Below are positions 50,657 through 59,942 of a stretch of 64,000 nucleotides of DNA, one piece after another (within the stretch, counting starts at the first letter, position 1; each line of letters begins with the position of its first letter). Under the pieces are notes generated by a model, which was not told the origin of the DNA, did not search any database, and was given only the letters and a program-made list of their open reading frames with translations. The translations under genes were made by a program, and so were the position numbers. Origin of the DNA: Dehalococcoidia bacterium (GTDB lineage: Bacteria; Chloroflexota; Dehalococcoidia; SpSt-223). The stretch is from NCBI GenBank assembly GCA_026003895.1, contig BPIC01000006.1, positions 62,001 to 126,000 on the forward strand, written 5' to 3'.

Positions 50657-53074
50657 CTAGGGGGCACGGAGTGGGCCGAGGTCAACGGCGTCGCCGCCGC
50701 CCGCGAGCGGAACCCGCCGGCCGGAGACCGGATCGTACAGGCCAGCAACCAGCCGGTGGTGCTCCGTGGGCAATCCAGCGAGCGGCAGCCGCCGCTCGTC
50801 CACCAGCCGCTCACCCGGCAGCCAAGCATCGGTCGGCAATGCACCGTCCGCGGGCGGGCCATCGGCTTGGGCGACGATCCGGCCTGATTCGTCGAGGACA
50901 TGGAGGAAGACGGTGAGCGGAACCGCCGTCGGCCCAGTGGCACGCCAATAGAGCTGGACTTGATCACCCTCGATGGTGACCCCCTCGAGCCGGCCAACGC
51001 CGATGAACTCGGCGTCAACCACGCGCACCGGCGACCCCGCGGGCGGCCGGAGGACCCGGATCTTGCCAAGCTCGACCGAATCGCCCGCGGCAGTCGGAAG
51101 GCGGCGCAGCGATGAGTCATACGCCCCGGCACGCAGCGTGTACCTCCCTGCGGGCAGCGTGTCTGGCAGGCGCAGCTCGTGCTGATCAAGCAGGCGCTCG
51201 CCGGTCCGCCAGCGGCCCGACGGATAGAACACCCCGCCCGGCGGCGCGTCGCTCTGGGCAACGAGCCGGCTCTGGTGGTCGAGCAGATGAACGAAGGTCG
51301 TCAGGTCCTGCCCGGGCGGCGACACAACCGTCCACCAAAGCGTGACCCGCAGCGCGTTGCTCGCTGGTTGCGGCGGAAACTCCGCACCCTCCAAGCGCAA
51401 CGTTCGGCCGACTGTGGTGTCCAATCGAATCGGCGGGTCGCGGTCGACCGCCGGACCGACCACCTTCCAGACCGGCCCAGCCGGCTCTATCCGGTACTTG
51501 ATCTCCAGCCCCGGCATCGCTTTGATCAAATAGATTGCCTCGCTCGGACCAAGAAAGCTGTCGATCAGCCGTCCCAGATCGCCGTACTCCGGACGGTTGA
51601 CAATGCCGGGGAACAAGCCGACGACGTCGGGCCGGACGCCCTCAACCAGACCGAAATACCAGAGCGGCGTCATGTCATCGCGGTCGTCCGAGGCGAGGAT
51701 CGCTCGCGGCGGAAGCGGCGCAGCGAGGATCTGCTCCCATCGCTCGCGGATCTCCCAGCGTCCGCTCCGATCGACGAGCGGCAGGTTGGTGACCAAGGGC
51801 GGTCCAGCCAGCAGCAGAACAGCGGCACCCCCCACCCCGATGCCAATCCCGCGTTGGCGCACGAGGCCCACCACCACGGCAACCGCTGCGCCTGCGGCGA
51901 GCGCCGCTGCCCAGTAGGCCGGAATAAAATAGACCTCGATGTCGCCGATTCGGTAGAGCAGCGCGAACGCCACCGTCACGGCGAACATTCCACCGATCGC
52001 CAGTCCTGCCAACGGGCGCCGTGCGAAGAGCACCAGTGCGCCCACCAACGCCACGAACCAGACCACCCCGTTCCATTGACGGCCAGCCAGCCGGAGAACG
52101 AGCCCGGCACGATCCTCGAGACTGGCCGGCGCCGTCAGCTTGTCGGCGAACACCCGCCCGGAAACCACGTCGATGAAGCCGTTGAGGTCGTTGGAGAAGG
52201 AGACCACGCGGCGTCCGCTCGCCGTCTCTTGCGCGAGGTATGGTGAATGGTCCGCTCGTAATGGGATGTACAGATAAAGGAGCAGCGGCAGGAACGCGAG
52301 CAAAGCGGCGAACCCAAGCTGCCGCCAACGGAAGAGCGCACGCCTGCGATCGGCAAGCGCATAGAGGGCAAGAACCGGCAGCGAGAGCACGGCTGCCCGG
52401 TGGTGGGCGAGCGATAGCCCGACAAGCAACCCCACGATCGGGATCGGCCAGCGACGGATGACGGCGAGCGTGAGGGCGGCAAGCAGCAACAGTTGAAAGG
52501 CATACACTTCGGCGATGACAGCCTGTGACCAGAACTCGTAGGACACGGCGGCGAGCGCCGCACCCGCGACCGCGCCCAGCCGCCGGGCGAGCAGTCCGCC
52601 GGGCAAAAGGGTGAGCCCGATCAGGAACGAGAACGCGACCGCCCCCGCCGCGGCGACCGCCGAGAATAGATTCAGCCGGTAGGCGACATCGCCGACTGGG
52701 AGCAGGGCGAACAGCCGGCCGAGCAGGAGGTAGAGCGGGTATCCCGTGGGATGCGCTAGCCCGAGCGTCGGCGCGGCAAATTGAAATTCGCCGCTGTCGA
52801 AGGCGAGCACGGTCGGAGCAAGCGTCCGCACATACAGCGCCAGCGCCAACAGCCCAAGCGCCGCGGCAAGCGCTCGATCGAGCGACGTGAGGCGGTGGAC
52901 CGCCTTCCCGCGCCACCCGCTGCTCAAATCGTCAGCCAGACCGCCTCGCGCCGATCGGCCGGCAGGAGCGACGGACGATGTCGCCGTTCCGCCATCTCGC
53001 AAATCATCGGCAGGCAGGAGCCGGCCGCCGGGACGCCGCCGCGGGCCGCGCCCAGACGAAGAGGATGTCGTCAT
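50657..53074 (-). CDS. DUF2723-family (TMEM260-like) membrane glycosyltransferase, second copy
   Basis: 805 residues. After a 60-residue polar N-terminus come the DUF2723 signatures AFDSGEFQF (Asp93) and HPTGYPLY (108-115), then about ten membrane segments to residue 430. The C-terminal half holds two beta-sandwich modules (TTFVHLLDHQSRLVAQSDAP and VFLHVLDESGRIVAQADGPP). It is a paralogue of the DUF2723 protein at 3.4-5.8 kb. The ATG overlaps the stop of the upstream ILEI-domain membrane protein (ATGA), so the two are co-expressed. Inferred: lipid-linked sugar transfer outside the membrane. Confidence 0.85.
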   Translation of the reverse strand: MTTSSSSGRGPRRRPGGRLLPADDLRDGGTATSSVAPAGRSARGGLADDLSSGWRGKAVHRLTSLDRALAAALGLLALALYVRTLAPTVLAFDSGEFQFAAPTLGLAHPTGYPLYLLLGRLFALLPVGDVAYRLNLFSAVAAAGAVAFSFLIGLTLLPGGLLARRLGAVAGAALAAVSYEFWSQAVIAEVYAFQLLLLAALTLAVIRRWPIPIVGLLVGLSLAHHRAAVLSLPVLALYALADRRRALFRWRQLGFAALLAFLPLLLYLYIPLRADHSPYLAQETASGRRVVSFSNDLNGFIDVVSGRVFADKLTAPASLEDRAGLVLRLAGRQWNGVVWFVALVGALVLFARRPLAGLAIGGMFAVTVAFALLYRIGDIEVYFIPAYWAAALAAGAAVAVVVGLVRQRGIGIGVGGAAVLLLAGPPLVTNLPLVDRSGRWEIRERWEQILAAPLPPRAILASDDRDDMTPLWYFGLVEGVRPDVVGLFPGIVNRPEYGDLGRLIDSFLGPSEAIYLIKAMPGLEIKYRIEPAGPVWKVVGPAVDRDPPIRLDTTVGRTLRLEGAEFPPQPASNALRVTLWWTVVSPPGQDLTTFVHLLDHQSRLVAQSDAPPGGVFYPSGRWRTGERLLDQHELRLPDTLPAGRYTLRAGAYDSSLRRLPTAAGDSVELGKIRVLRPPAGSPVRVVDAEFIGVGRLEGVTIEGDQVQLYWRATGPTAVPLTVFLHVLDESGRIVAQADGPPADGALPTDAWLPGERLVDERRLPLAGLPTEHHRLVAGLYDPVSGRRVPLAGGGDAVDLGPLRAP

Positions 53075-55797
53075 CCGCCGAAGCTCACGCGCTCGACCGC
53101 CACGCCGAGAGTCCGCTCGTCTGTGGAGCGACCGATCGCGAGCCGAACGACGTCCTCGCCGCGCGCTTCCACTGCCGATCCTGGCGGAGCGCCCTTGACG
53201 CCAATCGCAGCGTGGGAAGCGCGAAAGCCACCGCGCAGATCGGTGACGATCCCGAGGGTTCGGAATGCAGCAACAGCATCCTCGCCCAGTTTTGCCGAGG
53301 CGTCATCCTTGACAGCGAGCACGACGATCGTCCCGGCCGGCAGGTCGCCAATTGCCTTCGCGAGCCGAGCCGACGCGCCTTCGTCGGCGAAGGTGTCGAA
53401 GGCGGTTGACTGAAGAATGCGACCGTTTGAAGAATCGATCGCAACAAGGTTATAGCCGCGCCGGTCGCGGGCGACAGACTGGCCGCCAACGGCGATGCGC
53501 GCCACGTTCCCTGCGGCAAGCCCCGCCGACTCGACGCGAATATCGACGGGCGCCCGAATGCCCGTCGTTCCGATCGTCCGGTCGATCGGGAGCACGTCGG
53601 CTGGGCGAACGGTGCGGTCGACCTCGACATCGAGCCGGTTCGCACCGCCGACAAATTGCTCGCTGAACGCGCTCACGCGATAGTCGTGGAAGCCGCTCCG
53701 CAACGGGAACTCCCCCAGCAGGTGGCCATTCAGGCGAAGCCGCAGCGTCCCTTCTGGTCGACCGGGATAGTCGAAGGGGGCAGCGCGGACACTGAACGAA
53801 ACGATTGAGGCCGACCCCGCGATGTTGGGGAGGAACAGGCGCGCCGACGGGCGCGTTGACCACCGAATAGGCCGCCCTTCGTAGATTTCCTCGCCGGTCC
53901 AGCCGTCGCCCCGGTACGGCCGGCCCGCCGGCTCACCGAAGGGGATCTCTGCCGGCGTCGCTCCCGACTGGGCACGGACCCGATAGAGCGCCGTCTCGCC
54001 GTCGTCATGGATGAGATCGAGCGGAAGCACCCGGCGAGCATAGGCCTCCGCTGCAGCCACATCGTACTTGCGGTGCACGGCGAGAAAGCGCAGGTCGTAG
54101 AGGGCGATCAGGCTCGGGGCAGCAGCGCGGTCGGCGGCCTCGGTTGCAGCATCGGGCGGCTCGCCCTGTTCGAGGCGGGCGATCGTCCCGAAGACCGGCA
54201 AGTCCGCGAAGTACACGAACTTGAAAGGCGGATTTCGTGAGATATTGCCGCCGAGGGTCCGTTTCTGGTGGGCGTATTGATACGCTTGCACGGTCGTCCG
54301 CTCTTTCCCGAGCATCCCGTAACTATTCCGCCAACCCAGCGGCAATTGGGCGATGGCGAAGTCGCCACGCTCTGCAGCGATGATTCGATAGATCTCTGGA
54401 GCGCGAAGGTCGTTCAGCGGCAACGGCAGCGCCACTTGGTCGAAGAGCAGCACGACAAGGAGGACGCCGGCGACGAATGGCTGACGCCGGCTGCTGGCTG
54501 CTCGGAAGATCGCCGCCGCGCCAAAGGCAACGAGCACCGCCAAACACAGAGTCAGCGGAATGCTGAAGCGGTTTGGGAAACGGTTGGCGCTTATCAACGG
54601 GATGTAGTGAAGCGCGATATAGGGAAGTGGGATGTTCGTCTCGATGCCATCGAAATTCCAGCGGGAACGGCCGAGGATGTGCAACACCGGACCGAGGCAG
54701 AGAATGGCGAACCCGAGCGCCATCCAACCCCAAATTCGGACGCGATGAAACCGCCAGAGCGCCAGCATCGTACACAGAATCACCCCATAGCCGATAAAGA
54801 CAATAGGCACGTCGGTGAATTGGCTCGTCCACGGCGCGGCGAGCCCGCCGAGGATGGGGTGGAGATGGGTCGGCAGGAAGAATGAGAGGAGGTCGGCAGA
54901 AAAGCCGTCGGCATAGCCCCAGCGGTCGGTGAGATACTGCCCTTCGAGGCGGTCTTCCTGCCACATGAGGGCGAGCAGCGGCGCAGCGCTAAGAGCGCAT
55001 CCCGCCCCGATACCGGCGAGGGGAACGAGCAACCGCAACGGCGGGCGGCCGGCGCGGGTGGCGCTCCAGATGCGGCGACCGATGAGAGGCGCGGCAAGGA
55101 ACAATTCGAACGCGGCGAGCGTTAACTCGTTGTAAAGCGCACAGGCGAACCAGAGGACGACCAGGGCGGGTTGCGCCCACGTCGTCCGTTTGGCGTCCCA
55201 GCGATCGAGGGTTTTGAGGAGGGCGAGCGTAAACAGGGGAAGCGGCCAGAGCGTCGTCAGGTTGCTGGACCCAAACGACGCATAGACCCAGCGTGACGCG
55301 GCGAAGGCGAAGATCGCCCCGCCTAGAAAGGCTGGGAGCGAGGGATGATCAATCCGCTCGCTCACAAGTATATACCGGCACAACAAAAAAGCCGCAACCC
55401 CATTTCCGGTCAGCGAAAGCAAGAGAATCAGGTTGTTTGCGCCGACAGGCCCGATGAAGGGCTGCAAAGGAAGCGAAAACAGACCATTGACGAACGTGAG
55501 GGTGTAGTACACCAAGCTGACGCCGACCGGATAGAAGATGTAGTCCGTGAAAAAGGGAGAAACGCCGAGCGAAAGGATGGAAAATCGGAGCCACCAAAGG
55601 TTCCAGACGAAGATCCCTTCGTCGACGTCGATCCCGACGACGTGGTCCATCAGGCGCAGGACAAGCGGCCAGGTGAAGACCACGGCGAGAACGAAGTACA
55701 AAACCGCGGCAAGGAGGGGGCCGCGGAGCAAAGAAAGCAACGGAGCGCTCGTCACGGCCGGCCGCAGTGCCGCGTCGGAAGCGAGCGGGGCAGTCAC
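53071..55797 (-). CDS. Polytopic membrane protein with C-terminal ILEI-like domain
   Basis: 908 residues. The N-terminal 470 residues carry about eleven membrane segments in a GT-C-like arrangement; an acidic loop (GIDVDEGIFVWNLWW, residues about 54-68) sits after TM1 where GT-C enzymes place their catalytic Asp. A soluble beta-rich region follows. The C-terminus (about 777-875) matches the ILEI/FAM3 domain: RRGYNLVAIDSSNGRILQS, FDTF, PAGTIVVLAVKDDASAKLGE, AFRTLGI, GGFRASHAAIG. In human POMGnT1 that domain binds O-mannosyl glycan. Together these suggest a glycan-recognising glycosyltransferase. Confidence 0.75.
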   Translation of the reverse strand: MTAPLASDAALRPAVTSAPLLSLLRGPLLAAVLYFVLAVVFTWPLVLRLMDHVVGIDVDEGIFVWNLWWLRFSILSLGVSPFFTDYIFYPVGVSLVYYTLTFVNGLFSLPLQPFIGPVGANNLILLLSLTGNGVAAFLLCRYILVSERIDHPSLPAFLGGAIFAFAASRWVYASFGSSNLTTLWPLPLFTLALLKTLDRWDAKRTTWAQPALVVLWFACALYNELTLAAFELFLAAPLIGRRIWSATRAGRPPLRLLVPLAGIGAGCALSAAPLLALMWQEDRLEGQYLTDRWGYADGFSADLLSFFLPTHLHPILGGLAAPWTSQFTDVPIVFIGYGVILCTMLALWRFHRVRIWGWMALGFAILCLGPVLHILGRSRWNFDGIETNIPLPYIALHYIPLISANRFPNRFSIPLTLCLAVLVAFGAAAIFRAASSRRQPFVAGVLLVVLLFDQVALPLPLNDLRAPEIYRIIAAERGDFAIAQLPLGWRNSYGMLGKERTTVQAYQYAHQKRTLGGNISRNPPFKFVYFADLPVFGTIARLEQGEPPDAATEAADRAAAPSLIALYDLRFLAVHRKYDVAAAEAYARRVLPLDLIHDDGETALYRVRAQSGATPAEIPFGEPAGRPYRGDGWTGEEIYEGRPIRWSTRPSARLFLPNIAGSASIVSFSVRAAPFDYPGRPEGTLRLRLNGHLLGEFPLRSGFHDYRVSAFSEQFVGGANRLDVEVDRTVRPADVLPIDRTIGTTGIRAPVDIRVESAGLAAGNVARIAVGGQSVARDRRGYNLVAIDSSNGRILQSTAFDTFADEGASARLAKAIGDLPAGTIVVLAVKDDASAKLGEDAVAAFRTLGIVTDLRGGFRASHAAIGVKGAPPGSAVEARGEDVVRLAIGRSTDERTLGVAVERVSFGG

Positions 55798-55803
55798 TCC
55801 GGG

Positions 55804-55812
55804 ATGGTAGCA
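55804..55812 (-). promoter_or_regulatory. Extended -10 just before the ILEI-domain gene
   Basis: Minus-strand TGCTACCAT; the -10 TACCAT ends 6 bases before the ATG, so transcription should start at or next to the start codon, giving a leaderless message. Confidence 0.5.
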
Positions 55813-55876
55813 CAGCCTGGTTGACCGCCCGACCCTAGGGAGACAGGACCGCCTGCATTGCGGTGATTGTGAGCAG

Positions 55877-57022
55877 ATGATGAACCGATTGATTGAACGA
55901 GAACGAGAGCTCAGCCGCGAGAACGGCGGGGCGCTTCACATTGATGATGGCGGATTTGGCACGATCGAGATGCCGGTCGACCCGGCGCTGGTCCGTGAAT
56001 TCCTCGGCTCGGACGAGCTTGGGGGGCCAGAGGGCCAGTTCGACGCAGCCCGCACCGGCGAGGTGCTGCGGCGTGGCCGGCAGGCTCGCGAGGAGAGTGA
56101 CGACGAGTTCGACGGCGACCTTGCCGGCGCCGAAGAGCCGATCGCCATTTATCTTCGCGAGATCGACCGAGTGCCCCTGCTCAAGCCGCATGAGGAGATC
56201 GCGCTCGCCCAGGCAATCGAGGCGGGCGAGATCGCCAAGAAACAGTTGGCCGAGGGGGTTGGCGACCGCCACGAACTCGAGAAGACCATCTTGGCCGGTG
56301 AGGCGGCGCGCCGCCACCTGACGGAGGCCAACCTGCGCCTCGTGGTCTCGGTGGCAAAGCGCTACCTTGGCCGTGGCCTGCCGCTGCTGGACTTGATCCA
56401 GGAGGGCAATCTCGGCTTGCAGCGAGCCGTCGAGAAGTTTGACTATCGGCGGGGATTCCGCTTCAGCACCTACGCGACGTGGTGGATCCGCCAGTCGGTC
56501 AGCCGTGCCGTCGCCGATCAGGCACGGACAATCCGGATCCCGGTCCACATGATCGAGCAGATCGGCCAGTACTATCGGACGGCGCACGCCCTGCACCAAG
56601 ACCTTGGCCGCGATCCGACCGTCGAGGAGGTCGCCAAGGCGATGGGATCGACCCCAGAGCGGGTAGAGAACATCATCCGGGCGGCCCGCCAACCGGTCTC
56701 ACTTGAGACACCGCTCGGCGACGAGGACGAGTTGACCCTCGGCGACCTCGTTCCGGATCGCATCGGTCAGGAACCGGCGGCAGCCGTCGCCGAAAACTCG
56801 CTGCGCGAGGAGCTCGATGAGGTGCTCGCCGACCTGACCGAGCGCCAGCGAGCGGTGGTGAAGCTCCGCTTCGGGCTCGTCGACGGCCGGGCGCGGACCT
56901 TGGAAGAGATCGGCAACGAACTCAACCTGAGCCGCGAGCGTGTCCGCCAGATCGAAGTCGAGGCATTCAACAAGCTCCGCCAGCCGCGCGTCTGGTCGAA
57001 ACTGCGAGACTTCCTCGAATAG
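55877..57022 (+). CDS. RNA polymerase sigma factor, primary (RpoD/SigA) type
   Basis: 381 residues. After an acidic N-terminus without a full region 1.1 come region 1.2 ([17 protein letters not shown], about 87-120), region 2 ([20 protein letters not shown] to [17 protein letters not shown], about 150-215; the 2.4 helix that reads the -10), region 3 ([19 protein letters not shown]), and region 4 ([20 protein letters not shown]), ending LRDFLE as in primary sigmas. Two adjacent ATG codons could start it. It could be the housekeeping sigma or a close group 2 paralogue; the sequence alone does not separate these. A GC-rich terminator follows. Confidence 0.9.
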   Translation: MMNRLIERERELSRENGGALHIDDGGFGTIEMPVDPALVREFLGSDELGGPEGQFDAARTGEVLRRGRQAREESDDEFDGDLAGAEEPIAIYLREIDRVPLLKPHEEIALAQAIEAGEIAKKQLAEGVGDRHELEKTILAGEAARRHLTEANLRLVVSVAKRYLGRGLPLLDLIQEGNLGLQRAVEKFDYRRGFRFSTYATWWIRQSVSRAVADQARTIRIPVHMIEQIGQYYRTAHALHQDLGRDPTVEEVAKAMGSTPERVENIIRAARQPVSLETPLGDEDELTLGDLVPDRIGQEPAAAVAENSLREELDEVLADLTERQRAVVKLRFGLVDGRARTLEEIGNELNLSRERVRQIEVEAFNKLRQPRVWSKLRDFLE

Positions 57023-57042
57023 CCGGCGGCTTGGCCGTCCGA

Positions 57043-57081
57043 TCAGCGCCCCCCGTTCTGGAGGGAATGGGGGGCGACTGA
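57043..57081. terminator. Terminator hairpin after the sigma factor gene
   Basis: Core stem CGCCCCCC (57047-57054) / GGGGGGCG (57069-57076), extended by TCAG/CTGA. It lies between the convergent sigma-factor and fliN genes. There is no T-tract. Confidence 0.6.
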
Positions 57082-57218
57082 TTCACGTGCCTTGCGGTCT
57101 TCCGGCGATCAGTCATGGCGTCCGGCGGAAGCCGGTGTGGCAGGGAGAACGAGACGCCCTTAGCATGCCCCTCGGCCGGTGCACGGGGCGCCCAAGCGAC
57201 GACGCGTGGCGCTGTCGA

Positions 57219-57567
57219 TCACTCCCTGCCGGGAAGTCGTTTGTTCGGCGCAATGATGTCGGTGATGCGCACGCCGAAGTTTTCGTCCACCACCACGACC
57301 TCGCCTTTAGCGATCGCGCGATCGTTGATCAAGATATCGACTTGCTCCCCGGCGAGCCGATCAAGCTGAAAAAACCGAGCCGGGACCGAGCGAGAGCACA
57401 TCGCGCACGCTCATCGTGGTGCGGCCCAGCTCCACCGTGACACGCAAGCTCAAATCGAGGATCAATTCGAGGTTCTGGTGGCCCGCGACCTCTTCGCTCT
57501 CGCCGAACGGTAAGAACTCGGCCTTGCGAACCACGGTTTTCGATTCGGATTCCTTGCGCGTGGCCAT
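57219..57567 (-). CDS. fliN: Flagellar motor switch protein FliN, frameshifted
   Basis: About 115 residues when repaired. It forms the base of the C-ring and binds CheY-P/FliM. The N-terminal half ([33 protein letters not shown]) is in one frame. The C-terminal half ([37 protein letters not shown]) is in the next. The shift is at the A6 run 57369-57374 (T6 on the coding strand); one base fewer gives [12 protein letters not shown], the SpoA-domain consensus. It is the last gene of the minus-strand flagellar operon. Confidence 0.82.
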
Positions 57568-57578
57568 CGTTCCTCCGC

Positions 57579-58085
57579 CTACTGCATCACGAACTCGGTG
57601 AAGTAAATGTTGACGACCTCCGGCTCTTTGACAACGGCTTTCAAGCGCTGCAAGAGTTCAATCTTCAGCCGCTCCTTCCCCTCGGAGGTCATCAGTTCAG
57701 CCGACCGCTTCGATGAGATATGCATGATGAAGACGTCTTGCATGACCGCGGCTCGGCTGGCCATCGTCTTGCGAAACTCGTCTTCCTTCTTTTTGCGCTC
57801 TTCGTCGCTTGCCTTGTACCAATCGTCTTTCTCGGGTTTGAACTCAATGGCGGCGGCGATCTTGAGATAGCGGCCAGTCCCGGTGTCAGCGAGGTTGAGC
57901 ACCCGCTCTGGGAGGACGAGCGTCGGGCCGAGGGCGCTGTGATCGTTCTTCTTCGGTTCGGCAGGCTTCGGTTCGCCGGCACTTGCGGCGCCGGGCGCGA
58001 GAAACTGCATGGCGATGAACGCTCCACCTGCGGTGGCGAGCAGCAAGAGCGGGATCGCGATGAGAATCGGCATCATGCGTCGCAT
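57579..58085 (-). CDS. fliL: Flagellar basal body-associated protein FliL
   Basis: 168 residues with one N-terminal membrane helix (PILIAIPLLLLATAGGAFIA) and a periplasmic domain (LGPTLVLPERVLNLAD, RYLKIAAAIEF, LKIELLQRLKAVV, VNIYFTEFVMQ). The last phrase is the FliL signature. It associates with the stator around the MS ring. GAGGAG is eight bases before the ATG. It sits between motB and fliN. Confidence 0.9.
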   Translation of the reverse strand: MRRMMPILIAIPLLLLATAGGAFIAMQFLAPGAASAGEPKPAEPKKNDHSALGPTLVLPERVLNLADTGTGRYLKIAAAIEFKPEKDDWYKASDEERKKKEDEFRKTMASRAAVMQDVFIMHISSKRSAELMTSEGKERLKIELLQRLKAVVKEPEVVNIYFTEFVMQ

Positions 58086-58097
58086 GCGGTACGCTCC

Positions 58098-58835
58098 TCA
58101 GCCGTTGCCCGGCGTGTACAAAATGACGATGTCGGCACGGCGGTTCTGCGATCGGCCAGCGACACCATCGTTCGGCGCAACCGGCCGAAACTCGCCGTAG
58201 CTCGCCGCCGCGAGGCGGTCTGGCGCGATGCGGCCAGGGCCGGCAAGATAGCGCAGCACGGCGATAGCCCGCGCCGCCGCCAGCTCCCAATTCGAAGGGT
58301 AGAGCGTCGCTGGCGGCGGCAGATCGTCGGTATGCCCCTCGACCCGGATCTTGTTTGGCAATGGCCGGAGCAATTCCGCAATCCGGTCCAACACCCGTTG
58401 CGCTTCTGGCCGGATCTCCGCGCGGCCCGAGGGAAAGAGCAGCGACCCCGAGAGGGAGATTACCGTTCCCTCTTGGGTCGTGTTCACCGAGACGCCGCCT
58501 TCCAGACCCTCTTCGCGGACGAGTTTGGTCAGCGCCTCATTCAGCACACCAAAGTCTTGCCGCTGCGTATTCGTGATGAACGGATGCGCGACATCCCCGC
58601 CGCCCTGAGCGAGACCGGTCTTCGCATCACCGAGAAAAATGCCGGGTGAAAACGCCTTCGTGAGCGATTCGCCCAACAGGATCGCTTTCTTCACGTCGGT
58701 GGTGGAAATTGCGTACATGATGACGAAGAGCATCATCAAGAGTGTGATCAAGTCGGCGTAGGTCAGCAGCCAGCGCTCGCTGTTGTTGTGACCGCCGCCG
58801 TGGGCACCGCCGCGGCGCTTGCCGTGGCTACTCAA
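58098..58835 (-). CDS. motB: Flagellar stator protein MotB
   Basis: About 245 residues. The N-terminus (GGGHNNSERWLLTYADLITLLMML) contains the single membrane helix and the proton-binding Asp in TYADLITLL. The OmpA-like peptidoglycan-binding domain spans about 130-240 (SLLFPSGRAEIRPEAQRVLD, IRVEGHTDDLPPP, NWELAAARAIAVLRYL, RRADIVIL). The likely start is a TTG at 58835, overlapping motA by 8 bases with AAGGGG upstream; the in-frame ATG at 58886 lies well inside motA. Confidence 0.9.
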   Translation of the reverse strand: MSSHGKRRGGAHGGGHNNSERWLLTYADLITLLMMLFVIMYAISTTDVKKAILLGESLTKAFSPGIFLGDAKTGLAQGGGDVAHPFITNTQRQDFGVLNEALTKLVREEGLEGGVSVNTTQEGTVISLSGSLLFPSGRAEIRPEAQRVLDRIAELLRPLPNKIRVEGHTDDLPPPATLYPSNWELAAARAIAVLRYLAGPGRIAPDRLAAASYGEFRPVAPNDGVAGRSQNRRADIVILYTPGNG

Positions 58836-59634
58836 CGGCCACCCCTTCCTTGCGTGCCTCGGCGCCCGTGGCGCGGTTGCGGGCATTCGGAGCGACGAAG
58901 CCGAGCAGCTTTTGCTGAATGACCCGGGGGTTCTCGCCCGCTTGGATCGAAAGTATGCCCTCGATCATCATCTCGCGGACGAGGGTTTCCTCTTGGCTCA
59001 ATTTCTTCAGGCGGCCACCAATCGGCAGGAAGATTAGGTTGGCCGTGCCGACGCCGTAGAGCGTGGCGATAAAGGCAACCGCGATGCCATGACCGAGCTT
59101 CTCGATGTCGCCGCTGCCCAGCATCTCAAGGACGTGAACCAACCCCATGACGGTGCCGAGCACGCCCATCGTCGGCGCGTAGCCGCCGAGCGCTTCGAAC
59201 ACGGTGTAGACGCCTTCGTGGCGCTTTTCCATCACATACAGTTCGTTGCGAAGCGTCTCCCCCACCACCTCAGGGTCCGTTCCGTCGACGATCAGCTCGA
59301 TCCCTTTCTTGAGAAAGTCGTCGTTGATCGCCTGCGCCTCGCTTTCGAGGGAGAGCAGCCCCTCTTTCCGCGCCTTTTCCGCGAGCGTGGTGATGGTGGA
59401 AATCAGGCGGAGGGGATCCGTGTCCGGCTTGCGGAACAGCTTGACCATCGCCTTCGGTGCGGCAGCGAAGTTTGCCGCTGGAGTGGAAAGCATCGTGATG
59501 CCGACCGAGGAGACGACGACGATCACGAAGGCAGGGAGCTGAATGAGCGAGGCAGGGTTGCCGCCCTCGAGAATGTTCCCGCCGATCACGCCGACAAAGC
59601 CGATGATCAGCCCGAGTATCGCGGTCAGTTGCAT
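58828..59634 (-). CDS. motA: Flagellar stator protein MotA
   Basis: 268 residues with four membrane segments. The first is MQLTAILGLIIGFVGVIGG. A large cytoplasmic loop (about 60-150) has the charged residues that contact FliG. TM3-TM4 read APTMGVLGTVMGLVHVLEML and GHGIAVAFIATLYGVGTANL. These are standard MotA motifs with the conserved Pro residues. It forms the ion channel with MotB. Four bases separate it from flbD upstream. Confidence 0.93.
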   Translation of the reverse strand: MQLTAILGLIIGFVGVIGGNILEGGNPASLIQLPAFVIVVVSSVGITMLSTPAANFAAAPKAMVKLFRKPDTDPLRLISTITTLAEKARKEGLLSLESEAQAINDDFLKKGIELIVDGTDPEVVGETLRNELYVMEKRHEGVYTVFEALGGYAPTMGVLGTVMGLVHVLEMLGSGDIEKLGHGIAVAFIATLYGVGTANLIFLPIGGRLKKLSQEETLVREMMIEGILSIQAGENPRVIQQKLLGFVAPNARNRATGAEARKEGVAVE

Positions 59635-59638
59635 GGCG

Positions 59639-59851
59639 CTACCCTGCTAGGACCGTCACGTGGCGCTCCGCTCCATGGATGCGCCGTGCCAGCGCAACGA
59701 TCTGTTCGCTCACTTGTTCGGCGGTTTCCTTCACCACCAGCTTGCGTCCGGTCGTGAGAGAAACCACCGTGTCGGGCGTTTCCTCGAGAAACTCGATGAG
59801 CTCGGCATTGACGTAGAGGTGGCTCCCGTCCAAGCGAGTGAGCTTGATCAT
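59639..59851 (-). CDS. flbD: FlbD family flagellar protein
   Basis: 70 residues from the ATG at 59851: MIKLTRLDGSHLYVNAELIE, then FLEETPDTVVSLTTGRKLVV. This is the short FlbD/YlzI family (swarming motility), usually located just before motA, as here. The upstream part of the open frame to 59950 overlaps the regulator gene's end and is unlikely to be translated. Confidence 0.88.
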   Translation of the reverse strand: MIKLTRLDGSHLYVNAELIEFLEETPDTVVSLTTGRKLVVKETAEQVSEQIVALARRIHGAERHVTVLAG

Positions 59852-59942
59852 CCGGTGGCGCTGCCTTTCTGGAACGTCGTCCTCGTCATAGAGACGCGTC
59901 TGAATAGAACGCGCCCGCGCCGGCTCATCGAGGCTCTCCCTT

